Source: Glaciecola sp. UBA983 (lineage in GTDB: Bacteria > Pseudomonadota > Gammaproteobacteria > Enterobacterales > Alteromonadaceae). From it: a DNA stretch of 8,379 bases. This document shows positions 1 through 6,051 of this stretch, one piece after another. Where the stretch lies: contig DBBN01000123.1 of the NCBI GenBank assembly GCA_002292215.1, forward strand, positions 1-8,379, read 5' to 3'. Below the pieces are notes generated by a model. It was not told the origin of the DNA. It did not search any database and saw nothing but the letters and a program-made list of their open reading frames with translations. Every line of letters begins with the position of its first letter. Within the stretch, counting starts at the first letter, position 1. A program made the translations under genes and the position numbers.

Positions 1-488
1 TGAGAACTCCGGCTTCTTTAGCAATGGTTTCAGCAATCAAAGCGGCTTGTCCGGAAATGATTGTTGGCGCTGGTACGATAACGAATGCAGAAATATTAAA
101 AGATGCGATAGATGCAGGTGCTGACTTTATTATCACACCGACCATTACCCCGACTCTGTTAGCAGCATTAGCCGATAGTCCAGTCCCTGTAGTTCCTGGT
201 GTTTCTTCAATGAGTGATATATTACTAGCCATTGAACACGGGTATACAGAATTAAAATTATTCCCAGCTTCATTGTCTGGCGGTGCACCATTCTTGCAAG
301 CCGTTAATGCGGTGTTCCCACAATTACGTTTCTGCCCAACAGGTGGGATTTCACCTGCAAATAAAGCCGATTACTTAGCGTTACCAAATGTTGTCGCTGT
401 AGGCGGAACTTGGGTATCTAAAAAGGAATGGGTTACAGCTAAAAATTGGCAAGCAATCTTTGATGCATGCCAAGAAGCAAGCGTGTAA
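1..488 (+). CDS. eda: KDPG aldolase (2-dehydro-3-deoxy-phosphogluconate aldolase), 5' part cut off by the window
   Basis: Class I (Schiff-base) aldolase that splits 2-keto-3-deoxy-6-phosphogluconate into pyruvate and glyceraldehyde-3-phosphate in the cytoplasm, the last step of the Entner-Doudoroff route; the family also often acts on 4-hydroxy-2-oxoglutarate. The frame is open from the first base: the partial first codon (..TG) and the next two read as the L-R-T that ends the family motif VTLRT, so roughly 48 N-terminal residues, including the catalytic Glu, lie outside. Visible are VGAGT near bases 63-77, ELKLFPAS with the Schiff-base lysine at codon 255-257, and the phosphate-binding CPTGGIS near 333-353, all as in E. 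coli Eda. The ATG at base 24 is internal, not the start. The stop is 18-27 bases before fbaA, so the two are surely cotranscribed. Identification is near certain. Confidence 0.95.
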   Translation, partial: RTPASLAMVSAIKAACPEMIVGAGTITNAEILKDAIDAGADFIITPTITPTLLAALADSPVPVVPGVSSMSDILLAIEHGYTELKLFPASLSGGAPFLQAVNAVFPQLRFCPTGGISPANKADYLALPNVVAVGGTWVSKKEWVTAKNWQAIFDACQEASV

Positions 489-515
489 CTGAGTAAATTA
501 CAAGGAATGAAACAA

Positions 516-1583
516 ATGAATATTATGCGTCCCGGCGTATTGGATGGTAATGAAGCAATGGCGGTTTTTGCTCATGCTCGTCAACATCAATATGCATTAC
601 CGGCTGTCAATGTTATTGGCACTCAATCGATTAATGCCGTGTTAGAAACCGCTAAAGCAGTTAATTCACCGGTCATTATCCAGTTATCTTATGGCGGTGC
701 GGCATTTTTTGCCGGAAAAGGTTTGGATAAATCAGCCATTGATAACGCAGTAGCCGGTGCCGTCGCAGCAGCTCATTACGTTCATTTTATGGCAGTGCAA
801 TATAACGTGACTGTTATTTTACATACTGACCATGCGGCATTAAAACAGTTGCCGTGGATCGATGGCTTATTAGCTGCGGGTGAAGCATATTTTGTTGCCC
901 ATCAAACACCATTATTCTCGTCACATATGCTGGATTTATCAGAAGAACCACTCGCTGATAATATTCGTATCAGCGCAGATTATCTTGCTAAAATGGCAAA
1001 ACTTAATATGGCGATTGAAATTGAGCTAGGTTGCACCGGTGGTGAAGAAGATGGCGTCGATAATACCCATTTAGATTCATCGCTATTGTATACGCAACCC
1101 AGTGAAGTGGCAGCAGCGTATGAAGCATTAAGCGCGGTTAGTCCTAATTTTAGTATTGCAGCGTCATTCGGTAATGTGCACGGGGTGTATAAACCCGGTA
1201 ATGTGGTTCTGACCCCATTAATTTTACGTGATTCGCAAACATTAGTGTCGCAACAATTTGGATTACCCAAAAATAGCCTTAATTTTGTTTTTCATGGTGG
1301 TTCGGGTTCAGAAGAAGCTAAAATTCAAGAATCGTTAGGTTACGGTGTTGTGAAAATGAACATCGATACGGATACCCAATGGGCGACTTGGCAGGGTGTA
1401 TTGGATTATTACACTGACAAATCAGAGTATCTCCAAGGTCAAATTGGTAACCCAGATGGTGACGATAAACCGAATAAAAAGTATTACGACCCGCGTGTTT
1501 GGTTACGTCATGCAGAAGTCAGTATGGCTGCTCGGTTAAAGCGTTGTTTTGCGGATTTAAACTGTATTAATAGGATTGTATAA
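516..1583 (+). CDS. fbaA: Class II fructose-1,6-bisphosphate aldolase
   Basis: Zinc-dependent aldolase joining dihydroxyacetone phosphate and glyceraldehyde-3-phosphate into fructose-1,6-bisphosphate, or the reverse, in glycolysis and gluconeogenesis. The 355-residue product aligns along its whole length with E. coli FbaA (359 aa). In numbering from base 516: catalytic Asp and first zinc His in HTDHAA (D105, H106), Glu in EIELGCTGGEEDG (E170), zinc His in FGNVHGVYKPGN (H222) and in FHGGSGS (H260), and the substrate motif KMNIDTDTQWATW (N282, D284). An in-frame ATG exists at 507, but the only good ribosome-binding site, AAGGA at 502-506, touches it directly; the same AAGGA sits 9 bases before the ATG at 516, so that start is preferred. 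Homologues are slightly longer at the N-terminus, so 507 is not excluded. Middle gene of the eda-fbaA-fbp operon; its stop overlaps the fbp start (TAATG). Confidence 0.96.
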   Translation: MNIMRPGVLDGNEAMAVFAHARQHQYALPAVNVIGTQSINAVLETAKAVNSPVIIQLSYGGAAFFAGKGLDKSAIDNAVAGAVAAAHYVHFMAVQYNVTVILHTDHAALKQLPWIDGLLAAGEAYFVAHQTPLFSSHMLDLSEEPLADNIRISADYLAKMAKLNMAIEIELGCTGGEEDGVDNTHLDSSLLYTQPSEVAAAYEALSAVSPNFSIAASFGNVHGVYKPGNVVLTPLILRDSQTLVSQQFGLPKNSLNFVFHGGSGSEEAKIQESLGYGVVKMNIDTDTQWATWQGVLDYYTDKSEYLQGQIGNPDGDDKPNKKYYDPRVWLRHAEVSMAARLKRCFADLNCINRIV

Positions 1584-2545
1584 TGCAAAGACTTATTTCG
1601 GTACTTAAACAAGATAACGTCGATTTAGAGTTGATTATGTTGATCCGTTCTATCTTAGCGGCATCCAAAGAAATTGCATTTCGTGTTAGTCAAGGTGCGC
1701 TTGGTGATGTGTTAGGTTCAACCCTAATGCAAAACGTTCAAGGTGAAACCCAAAAGCAACTTGATGTTATCTCTAATGATCTACTTAAAGACTTATTGCT
1801 CAATGATGACAGTGTGCGTGCTATTGCGTCTGAAGAAGAAGACAACGTGGTAGCGGGTAATCCTAATGGTCGTTTCAACGTTGCTTTTGACCCATTAGAT
1901 GGATCATCCAATATTGATATCAATGGTCAGATTGGTACGATTTTCACGGTTTATGCGACGCGCCCTGAATTTCCTGCTGACAGCCCGGAGCAATTTTTGC
2001 AGAAAGGCCGTGAGCAGTTGGTAGCCGGTTATGTGTTATATGGCCCATCAACCATGTTAGTGATGTCAACGGGTGGCCCTACACGAGGTTATACTTTAGA
2101 TTTAACCCATGGTGGTTACTTGTTAACGACGCCAACTATGTCTATTCCTACCCATAGCAACGAATTTGCGATTAATATGGCAAATTACCAGTTCTGGGCG
2201 CCTGATATTCAAGCATACTTTAAAGACAAGTTTTTAGTACAGACTGAAGAAGCGGCTGGCACTATGCGTTGGAATGCGGCAATGGTCGGTGATGTGCATC
2301 GTGTATTAACACGTGGTGGTGCCTTTTATTATCCACAAGATGTTCGTCCTGGACATGAGAATGGCAAAATCAGATTGTTATATGAAGCTAATCCAATGGC
2401 TATGCTTGTTGAAAATGCCAATGGTCGTGCCGTCGTAAATCAAGAATCCGTGTTAGATTTAACGCCGAGTGAGTTACATCAGCGCGTGCCTATTTTACTG
2501 GGATCTACTGAGTTAGTGACAGAGGTATGTGCTGCTCAACTATAA
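1583..2545 (+). CDS. fbp: Class I fructose-1,6-bisphosphatase
   Basis: Hydrolyses fructose-1,6-bisphosphate to fructose-6-phosphate and phosphate, the committed step of gluconeogenesis; Mg-dependent and cytosolic. The product has 320 residues (E. coli Fbp 332). Seen in order: NVQGE at 51-55, the metal-binding acidic run SEEED at 83-87, the family signature DPLDGSSNID at 103-112, the substrate-binding LLYEANPMA at 265-273 with metal-ligand Glu 268, and LHQRVPILLGS near 298-308. The C-terminal wording resembles Pseudomonas- and Calvin-cycle-type enzymes more than enterobacterial Fbp. The start ATG overlaps the last base of the fbaA stop (TAATG), with AGGA at 1572-1575 seven bases upstream, so translation is probably coupled. 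It is the last gene of the operon, with a terminator about 55 bases downstream. Encoding aldolase and phosphatase together, behind KDPG aldolase, points to recycling of triose phosphate to hexose phosphate. Confidence 0.96.
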   Translation: MQRLISVLKQDNVDLELIMLIRSILAASKEIAFRVSQGALGDVLGSTLMQNVQGETQKQLDVISNDLLKDLLLNDDSVRAIASEEEDNVVAGNPNGRFNVAFDPLDGSSNIDINGQIGTIFTVYATRPEFPADSPEQFLQKGREQLVAGYVLYGPSTMLVMSTGGPTRGYTLDLTHGGYLLTTPTMSIPTHSNEFAINMANYQFWAPDIQAYFKDKFLVQTEEAAGTMRWNAAMVGDVHRVLTRGGAFYYPQDVRPGHENGKIRLLYEANPMAMLVENANGRAVVNQESVLDLTPSELHQRVPILLGSTELVTEVCAAQL

Positions 2546-2598
2546 AATAGATTTTTAGTGACATAAATTTATTATATGCTTGTGAAGGTCAAGATATG

Positions 2599-2624
2599 AA
2601 GGTCAACAGATGTTGGCCTTTTTT
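2599..2624 (+). terminator. Intrinsic terminator of the eda-fbaA-fbp operon
   Basis: A 9-bp stem (AAGGTCAAC with GTTGGCCTT, one G-U pair) around a 4-base loop AGAT, running straight into a T tract at 2619-2624. It lies 54 bases after the fbp stop and before the next gene, so it closes the carbon operon. A copy of the left-arm sequence GAAGGTCAA also occurs just upstream at 2584-2592. Confidence 0.85.
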
Positions 2625-2674
2625 ACTGGTTATTTAATAAGTTGTTCTATTGATATATTACTTAGGAGCTACAC

Positions 2675-2950
2675 ATGCAGTTATTAGTTGAGATATCACT
2701 TTACCCCCTTGCGGAACAGTATATCACCCCTATACAAGGCTTTATTGATCGGCTTAACGATTATCCGCAATTAAGTGTTAGAACTAGCGCAACTAGCACC
2801 CTTGTGAAAGGCGATTATGCCGAAGTAATGGCGATTTTAGGCGATGAAATGCACCAGACACATACCGAAGTCGGTCAAGCTATATTTGTGTGTAAGTTTC
2901 TCAATGGTGACAACATTGATATTGCGTACCAAGGTCACCCTCAGCAATAA
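2675..2950 (+). CDS. Single-domain YkoF-like thiamine/hydroxymethylpyrimidine-binding protein
   Basis: A 91-residue cytosolic protein without signal peptide or membrane segment. The pattern VEISLYPLAEQYITPI, a short helix, a strand ending in TSATSTLVKGDY, a second helix and a last strand fits the ferredoxin-like domain of the YkoF/MTH1187-type thiamine- or HMP-binding family. B. subtilis YkoF carries two such domains in tandem; here there is only one, so a dimer would be needed to make a comparable unit (inference). The ATG at 2675 has a strong AGGAG at 2664-2668, six bases away. It stands alone between the fbp terminator and a convergent gene that begins only 9 bases after its stop. No thiamine gene or TPP riboswitch is visible nearby, so ligand and role are not supported by context. 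Family call is from remembered motif pattern and is moderately sure. Confidence 0.75.
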   Translation: MQLLVEISLYPLAEQYITPIQGFIDRLNDYPQLSVRTSATSTLVKGDYAEVMAILGDEMHQTHTEVGQAIFVCKFLNGDNIDIAYQGHPQQ

Positions 2951-2959
2951 AAATTGAGG

Positions 2960-3829
2960 CTAGCTCAGTGCTTCACTGAGTACTTTAATGTGAGCTGGTC
3001 CAATTTCGCAACAGCCTCCAATAATTGTTGCGCCTTGTTGCGCCCATAACAGTGCGTGCTGAGCATATTCTTGTGGATCTAGGTCATGACGCGTCGTAAG
3101 GCTTTTTACCGTCGTACCGGGGTATAGGCTCGTGATCGAAGTAAAGCCATTCGCATACACACCAATCTGCTCCACCTTGCCGTTTAAATAGGGGAGTGCT
3201 TGCTCAATGGCTTCTGGCCGGCTGCAATTTAACAGTACAGTATCTGTATATTCAGGTACTAACTCTGCAATGGCATCAACAAGCGCATCACCACCGCGTA
3301 ATTGAGTTGGATTATCATCACATACCGAAAAAGCTAACCACACAGGTTTACCTGATTCTTTGGCTGCTGTACAGGCAGCTTTGGCTTCATTGATTGAAGA
3401 CATAGTTTCACAAATATACAGATCACTATAAGGTGCTTGTAGCGTTACCAGTTGTCGATAAGTCTCAAGAGATTCGCTATATTCAGGTGAACGGTCCGGA
3501 TGATAGCTAGCAACTAGTGGGGGTAAACAACCTGCTATTTTAACCTTGGGCTTTAGCTCCGCTCGGTTAATCGCGTCCAGGGCAGCTTTGCCTGCTAGTG
3601 CATGCAGTGTTTCAAGTTTATCACTCGCGTTATTCAGTTGTAAGCGTTGTGGGGTGGCTGTATAGGTGTTTAAAGTAATGATTTGCGCCCCAGCTTGAAT
3701 AAAATCATAGTGCAAATCAGCCACTAAATTCGGTTCATGCAACATAATATCAGCCGACCACATCGTCGTGACTTCACGTTCTGACCTAGCTAATAGTTCT
3801 TGGCCCATTCCGCCATCGAGTATGATCAT
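2960..3829 (-). CDS. Homocysteine S-methyltransferase family protein
   Basis: Zinc-dependent methyltransferase of the MmuM/BHMT/MetH N-terminal-domain family, which transfers a methyl group from donors such as S-methylmethionine or betaine to homocysteine, making methionine. The product has 289 residues, close to the usual size. The N-terminus LDGGMGQEL, the NTYTA barrel motif near 54-58, Cys202 in LLNCSRPEAI, and the pair Cys273-Cys274 in GGCCEIGP supply the three expected zinc thiolates, so it looks catalytically intact. The methyl donor cannot be read from sequence, so no mmuM symbol is given. Its ATG lies one base after the rlmF stop and has no clear Shine-Dalgarno of its own, so translation is likely coupled to rlmF. 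Its 3' end converges on the YkoF-like gene with a 9-base gap. Confidence 0.9.
   Translation of the reverse strand: MIILDGGMGQELLARSEREVTTMWSADIMLHEPNLVADLHYDFIQAGAQIITLNTYTATPQRLQLNNASDKLETLHALAGKAALDAINRAELKPKVKIAGCLPPLVASYHPDRSPEYSESLETYRQLVTLQAPYSDLYICETMSSINEAKAACTAAKESGKPVWLAFSVCDDNPTQLRGGDALVDAIAELVPEYTDTVLLNCSRPEAIEQALPYLNGKVEQIGVYANGFTSITSLYPGTTVKSLTTRHDLDPQEYAQHALLWAQQGATIIGGCCEIGPAHIKVLSEALS
2963..2981. repeat. Inverted repeat at convergent gene ends, possible weak terminator
   Basis: CTCAGTG (2964-2970), a 3-base loop, then CACTGAG (2974-2980), a perfect 7-bp stem extendable by one G-U pair. It is inside the last codons of the homocysteine methyltransferase gene. On the minus strand a T-rich run follows about 10 bases later; on the plus strand the T tract is poor. 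It may help stop transcription between the two convergent genes, but it is not a textbook terminator. Confidence 0.35.
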
Positions 3830-3830
3830 T

Positions 3831-4754
3831 CTAAAATCGCCATGCTATAAAACGGCTAGCTTTTGCACCTTGTGCCATGTTTATAGTCTTGCAGTCTGTT
3901 GCGCCAACTGATTTAGCTAGTTTGGTTAATGGTGCGACGTTGTCCTTCTTGGATAATAACGACGTAAACCACGTCACTTGATCTTTAAAATCAACACTTT
4001 CGCGGATCATCTTCGAGACAAAGCTCAGCTCACCGCCATCACACCACAACTCATTATGCTGGCCGCCAAAGTTAAGGGATGATTGATGTGTTGCTGTGGA
4101 ATCGTTGCCACGTCGTTTTTGGCTATGTCTAGCCAAATTGCGGTTCTTCTTGCGACTACCACTCATTGCGTCTTCGGCTGATGCATGAAATGGCGGGTTA
4201 CACATACTAAAATCAAATATTTCGCCCTCTTTGATAATACCTGCAAATATGGCGTTGCGATTAGTTTGCAAGCGCACATCAATTAGTTTTTTCAGATTTG
4301 AATTTGATTGCGCAATCAAGGCTGCGTTTTTATATGAAGCTTGTTCAATGTCACTACCAATCATTGTCCAGCCGTAACTTTGTGAGGCAACGATAGGGTA
4401 GATCAAATTGGCGCCGGTACCTATGTCCAAGCCTTTAGCTAAAACGCCCGATTTAAGCTCTAGTAAATCAGCAATGTAATGCACATAATCGGCTCTACCT
4501 GGCACCGCAGGACATAAAAAACCAGCAGGAATATCCCAGTTCATTACTTGATAATATTGCTTTAATAAAGCTGAGTTTAACGCTTTAACTGCAGAAGGCT
4601 GTGAAAAATCAATGGTTAATTTGCCAACTGGATTGGGGGCTAAACATGCCTGTAATGGCTTATGTAATTGCGCAAGCTGGGTAAAGTCATAACCTTGATT
4701 ATGCGGATTACGAGGATGCATTTCGGCTTTTGCATGTGGCTGATTTTGTTTCAT
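3831..4754 (-). CDS. rlmF: 23S rRNA (adenine-1618-N6)-methyltransferase
   Basis: SAM-dependent enzyme that methylates N6 of A1618 in 23S rRNA (YbiN/RlmF family). The product has 307 residues against 308 in E. coli and matches throughout: MHPRN at 12-16, AVKALN near 55-60, WDIPAGFLCPAVPGRADY at 73-90, the SAM-binding LDIGTGAN at 109-116, the N6-adenine catalytic motif NPPF at 186-189, LNFGGQHNELWCDGGE near 227-242, and the closing SRFIAWRF. Between RNLA and LNFGG it has about 12 residues more than E. coli, a basic and polar loop (208-226), and it stops about 13 residues earlier. The first ATG is used; no strong ribosome-binding site precedes it. It is divergent from the BASS transporter gene and is the upstream member of a pair with the homocysteine methyltransferase gene (1-base gap). 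Confidence 0.95.
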   Translation of the reverse strand: MKQNQPHAKAEMHPRNPHNQGYDFTQLAQLHKPLQACLAPNPVGKLTIDFSQPSAVKALNSALLKQYYQVMNWDIPAGFLCPAVPGRADYVHYIADLLELKSGVLAKGLDIGTGANLIYPIVASQSYGWTMIGSDIEQASYKNAALIAQSNSNLKKLIDVRLQTNRNAIFAGIIKEGEIFDFSMCNPPFHASAEDAMSGSRKKNRNLARHSQKRRGNDSTATHQSSLNFGGQHNELWCDGGELSFVSKMIRESVDFKDQVTWFTSLLSKKDNVAPLTKLAKSVGATDCKTINMAQGAKASRFIAWRF

Positions 4755-4784
4755 TACTAGTCACTAGGAGCTTTTGTTGTCGTT

Positions 4785-4813
4785 ATTGTATCTTATTTGC
4801 TAGGTAATGTTGA
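4785..4813 (-). promoter_or_regulatory. Candidate sigma-70 promoter for rlmF
   Basis: Read on the minus strand: -35 TCAACA (4813-4808, 4 of 6 consensus), 17-base spacer, -10 TACAAT (4790-4785, 5 of 6). This would start RNA near 4778, about 24 bases before the rlmF ATG. The -35 box lies inside the ATGTTGACAACAT palindrome. Position and spacing are sensible, but this is a by-eye match in AT-rich DNA. Confidence 0.4.
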
Positions 4814-4819
4814 CAACAT
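4807..4819. promoter_or_regulatory. 13-base palindrome in divergent promoter region, operator candidate
   Basis: ATGTTG-A-CAACAT has two perfect 6-base arms around one central base. It overlaps the proposed rlmF -35 box and is centred about 67 bases upstream of the proposed transporter start site, positions that would suit a dimeric regulator. I do not recognise it as the site of a known factor. Confidence 0.35.
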
Positions 4820-4844
4820 GGCCTAACAATCGTGTGATTTGTGA

Positions 4845-4873
4845 TTAAATAATCCGTGTATTTGTACTATAGT
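4845..4873 (+). promoter_or_regulatory. Candidate sigma-70 promoter for the transporter-cysM operon
   Basis: -35 TTAAAT (4845-4850, weak, 3 of 6), 17-base spacer, -10 TATAGT (4868-4873, 5 of 6). Transcription would start near 4880, giving a leader of about 32 bases that includes the AAGG ribosome-binding site at 4901-4904. The weak -35 would fit dependence on an activator. Confidence 0.4.
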
Positions 4874-4911
4874 AGCAAAATCTCAGTTAAAACAATCATT
4901 AAGGTTTTGTT

Positions 4912-6051
4912 ATGTCCGACTTGTCATCAAAGCAATCTACACCTTCTGCACCTTTCAATGTTAACAAACTATTTGGGTTTATAGCGTTGCTGTTAGGCAT
5001 GTGTAGCGCCATATTAATTGCGTTATCCTATTGGGTAATCTCAGGGCCGGTAGTGATTGGATTTTTTGTGAGTTTCGTGTTGTATTTATACACTCATAAC
5101 AAATATTCCGGTTTTGCATTTACCTTTATGATCCTGTCGGCGGTCGCCACGGCTTTGTATTATCCTAGCGTATTTCAAAGTGTTGGCGGGGTAGAGCTCA
5201 AATCCTTTATCGTGCCTTTGTTGATGATCATCATGTTTGGCATGGGAACTTCAATGAGTGTGCAAGATTTTGTGCGCGTGGGTAAGATGCCTAAAGGCAT
5301 ATTAATTGGTTTAATTTGTCAGTTCTCGATCATGCCTATCGTTGGTTTTGGATTGGCGCTGGCATCGGGTCTACCACCAGAAATTGCCGCAGGCATTATA
5401 CTGGTAGGTTGTTCACCAAGTGGTTTAGCGTCTAATGTTATGGCTTATATCTCAGGAGCGAACTTAGCGCTATCATTGACATTAACTGCCGTATCCACAT
5501 TATTAGCGCCCTTTATTACCCCTTTTTATATGTCCTTGTTAGCTGATGAGTTCGTCCCTATTGATGCCATGGCCATGTTTTTAAGTATTAGTAAAATTGT
5601 TATTTTACCGCTAGTTGCAGGGTTGATCTTTAATCACCTGTTGCATGGTCGCTTTCCCCTATTAGACAAGGCAATGCCAAAAATATCAATGATATCTATT
5701 GGGATCATCATTACCATTATTACAGCAGCTGGGCGTGATAGCTTACTCACAATTGGCGGTGTACTGATACTAGTCGTAATCATTCATAATGCTTTAGGGT
5801 ATTTATTTGGCTATGGCGGTGCTAAATTATTCGGTATGGATGAAGCTTCATCGCGCACGATAGCGTTTGAAGTAGGCATGCAAAACTCAGGTTTAGCGTC
5901 GGGTATAGCACTGGAAATGGGGAAAGTTGCCACGATGGGATTAGCCCCTGCGGTATTTGGGCCGGTGATGAATATTTCGGGCTCTTCGCTGGCAAGTTGG
6001 TGGCGAGACAAGCAGCCCAATCATCCCCAAACAAGAGAGACGTTATTATGA
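4912..6051 (+). CDS. Bile acid:Na+ symporter (BASS) family transporter
   Basis: An inner-membrane secondary transporter of 379 residues, rich in hydrophobic helices. From about residue 61 it tracks the Neisseria ASBT homologue with a constant offset of 60: MFGMG at 108-112, the first crossover GCSPSGLASN at 166-175, and the second EVGMQNSGLA at 320-329. All sodium ligands I recall from that structure have counterparts: Gln137, Ser174, Asn175, Ser188, Thr192, Glu320, Val321, Met323 and Gln324, so sodium-coupled transport is likely. About 60 extra N-terminal residues add two hydrophobic stretches near 20-42 and 46-60. Substrate is unknown; BASS members carry bile acids, pyruvate, other 2-keto acids or pantoate. 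The ATG has AAGG at 4901-4904, seven bases upstream. Its stop overlaps the cysM start (ATGA), which suggests a role linked to cysteine or sulfur metabolism (inference). Confidence 0.9.
   Translation: MSDLSSKQSTPSAPFNVNKLFGFIALLLGMCSAILIALSYWVISGPVVIGFFVSFVLYLYTHNKYSGFAFTFMILSAVATALYYPSVFQSVGGVELKSFIVPLLMIIMFGMGTSMSVQDFVRVGKMPKGILIGLICQFSIMPIVGFGLALASGLPPEIAAGIILVGCSPSGLASNVMAYISGANLALSLTLTAVSTLLAPFITPFYMSLLADEFVPIDAMAMFLSISKIVILPLVAGLIFNHLLHGRFPLLDKAMPKISMISIGIIITIITAAGRDSLLTIGGVLILVVIIHNALGYLFGYGGAKLFGMDEASSRTIAFEVGMQNSGLASGIALEMGKVATMGLAPAVFGPVMNISGSSLASWWRDKQPNHPQTRETLL

Noticed and set aside
24..488. Treating the ATG at base 24 as the true start of eda
   Set aside because: The frame is open to base 1 and reads the end of the conserved VTLRT motif; a start at 24 would delete the catalytic N-terminal part.
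980..1270. Minus-strand ORF inside fbaA
   Set aside because: It lies wholly within a strongly conserved gene in another frame, has low-complexity Ser/Thr/Ala content and no ribosome-binding context.
1738..1923. Minus-strand ORF inside fbp
   Set aside because: Shadow of the conserved SEEED-DPLDGSS coding region; no family resemblance.
3196..3393. Plus-strand ORF inside the homocysteine methyltransferase gene
   Set aside because: His/Gln/Leu-rich translation typical of an antisense frame; the opposite strand carries intact zinc-site motifs.
4810..4838. TTGACA at 4810-4815 as the transporter -35
   Set aside because: The matching -10 would be TGTGAT, weaker than TATAGT at 4868-4873, and would give a much longer leader; kept only as a less likely alternative.
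4833..4845. CRP site TGTGATTTGTGAT
   Set aside because: The halves are a direct rather than inverted repeat; no TCACA partner at the right distance.
5997..6047. Longer cysM start at 5997
   Set aside because: The extra 17 residues overlap the transporter C-terminus and have no counterpart in CysM; the ATG at 6048 fits family, ribosome-binding site and ATGA coupling.
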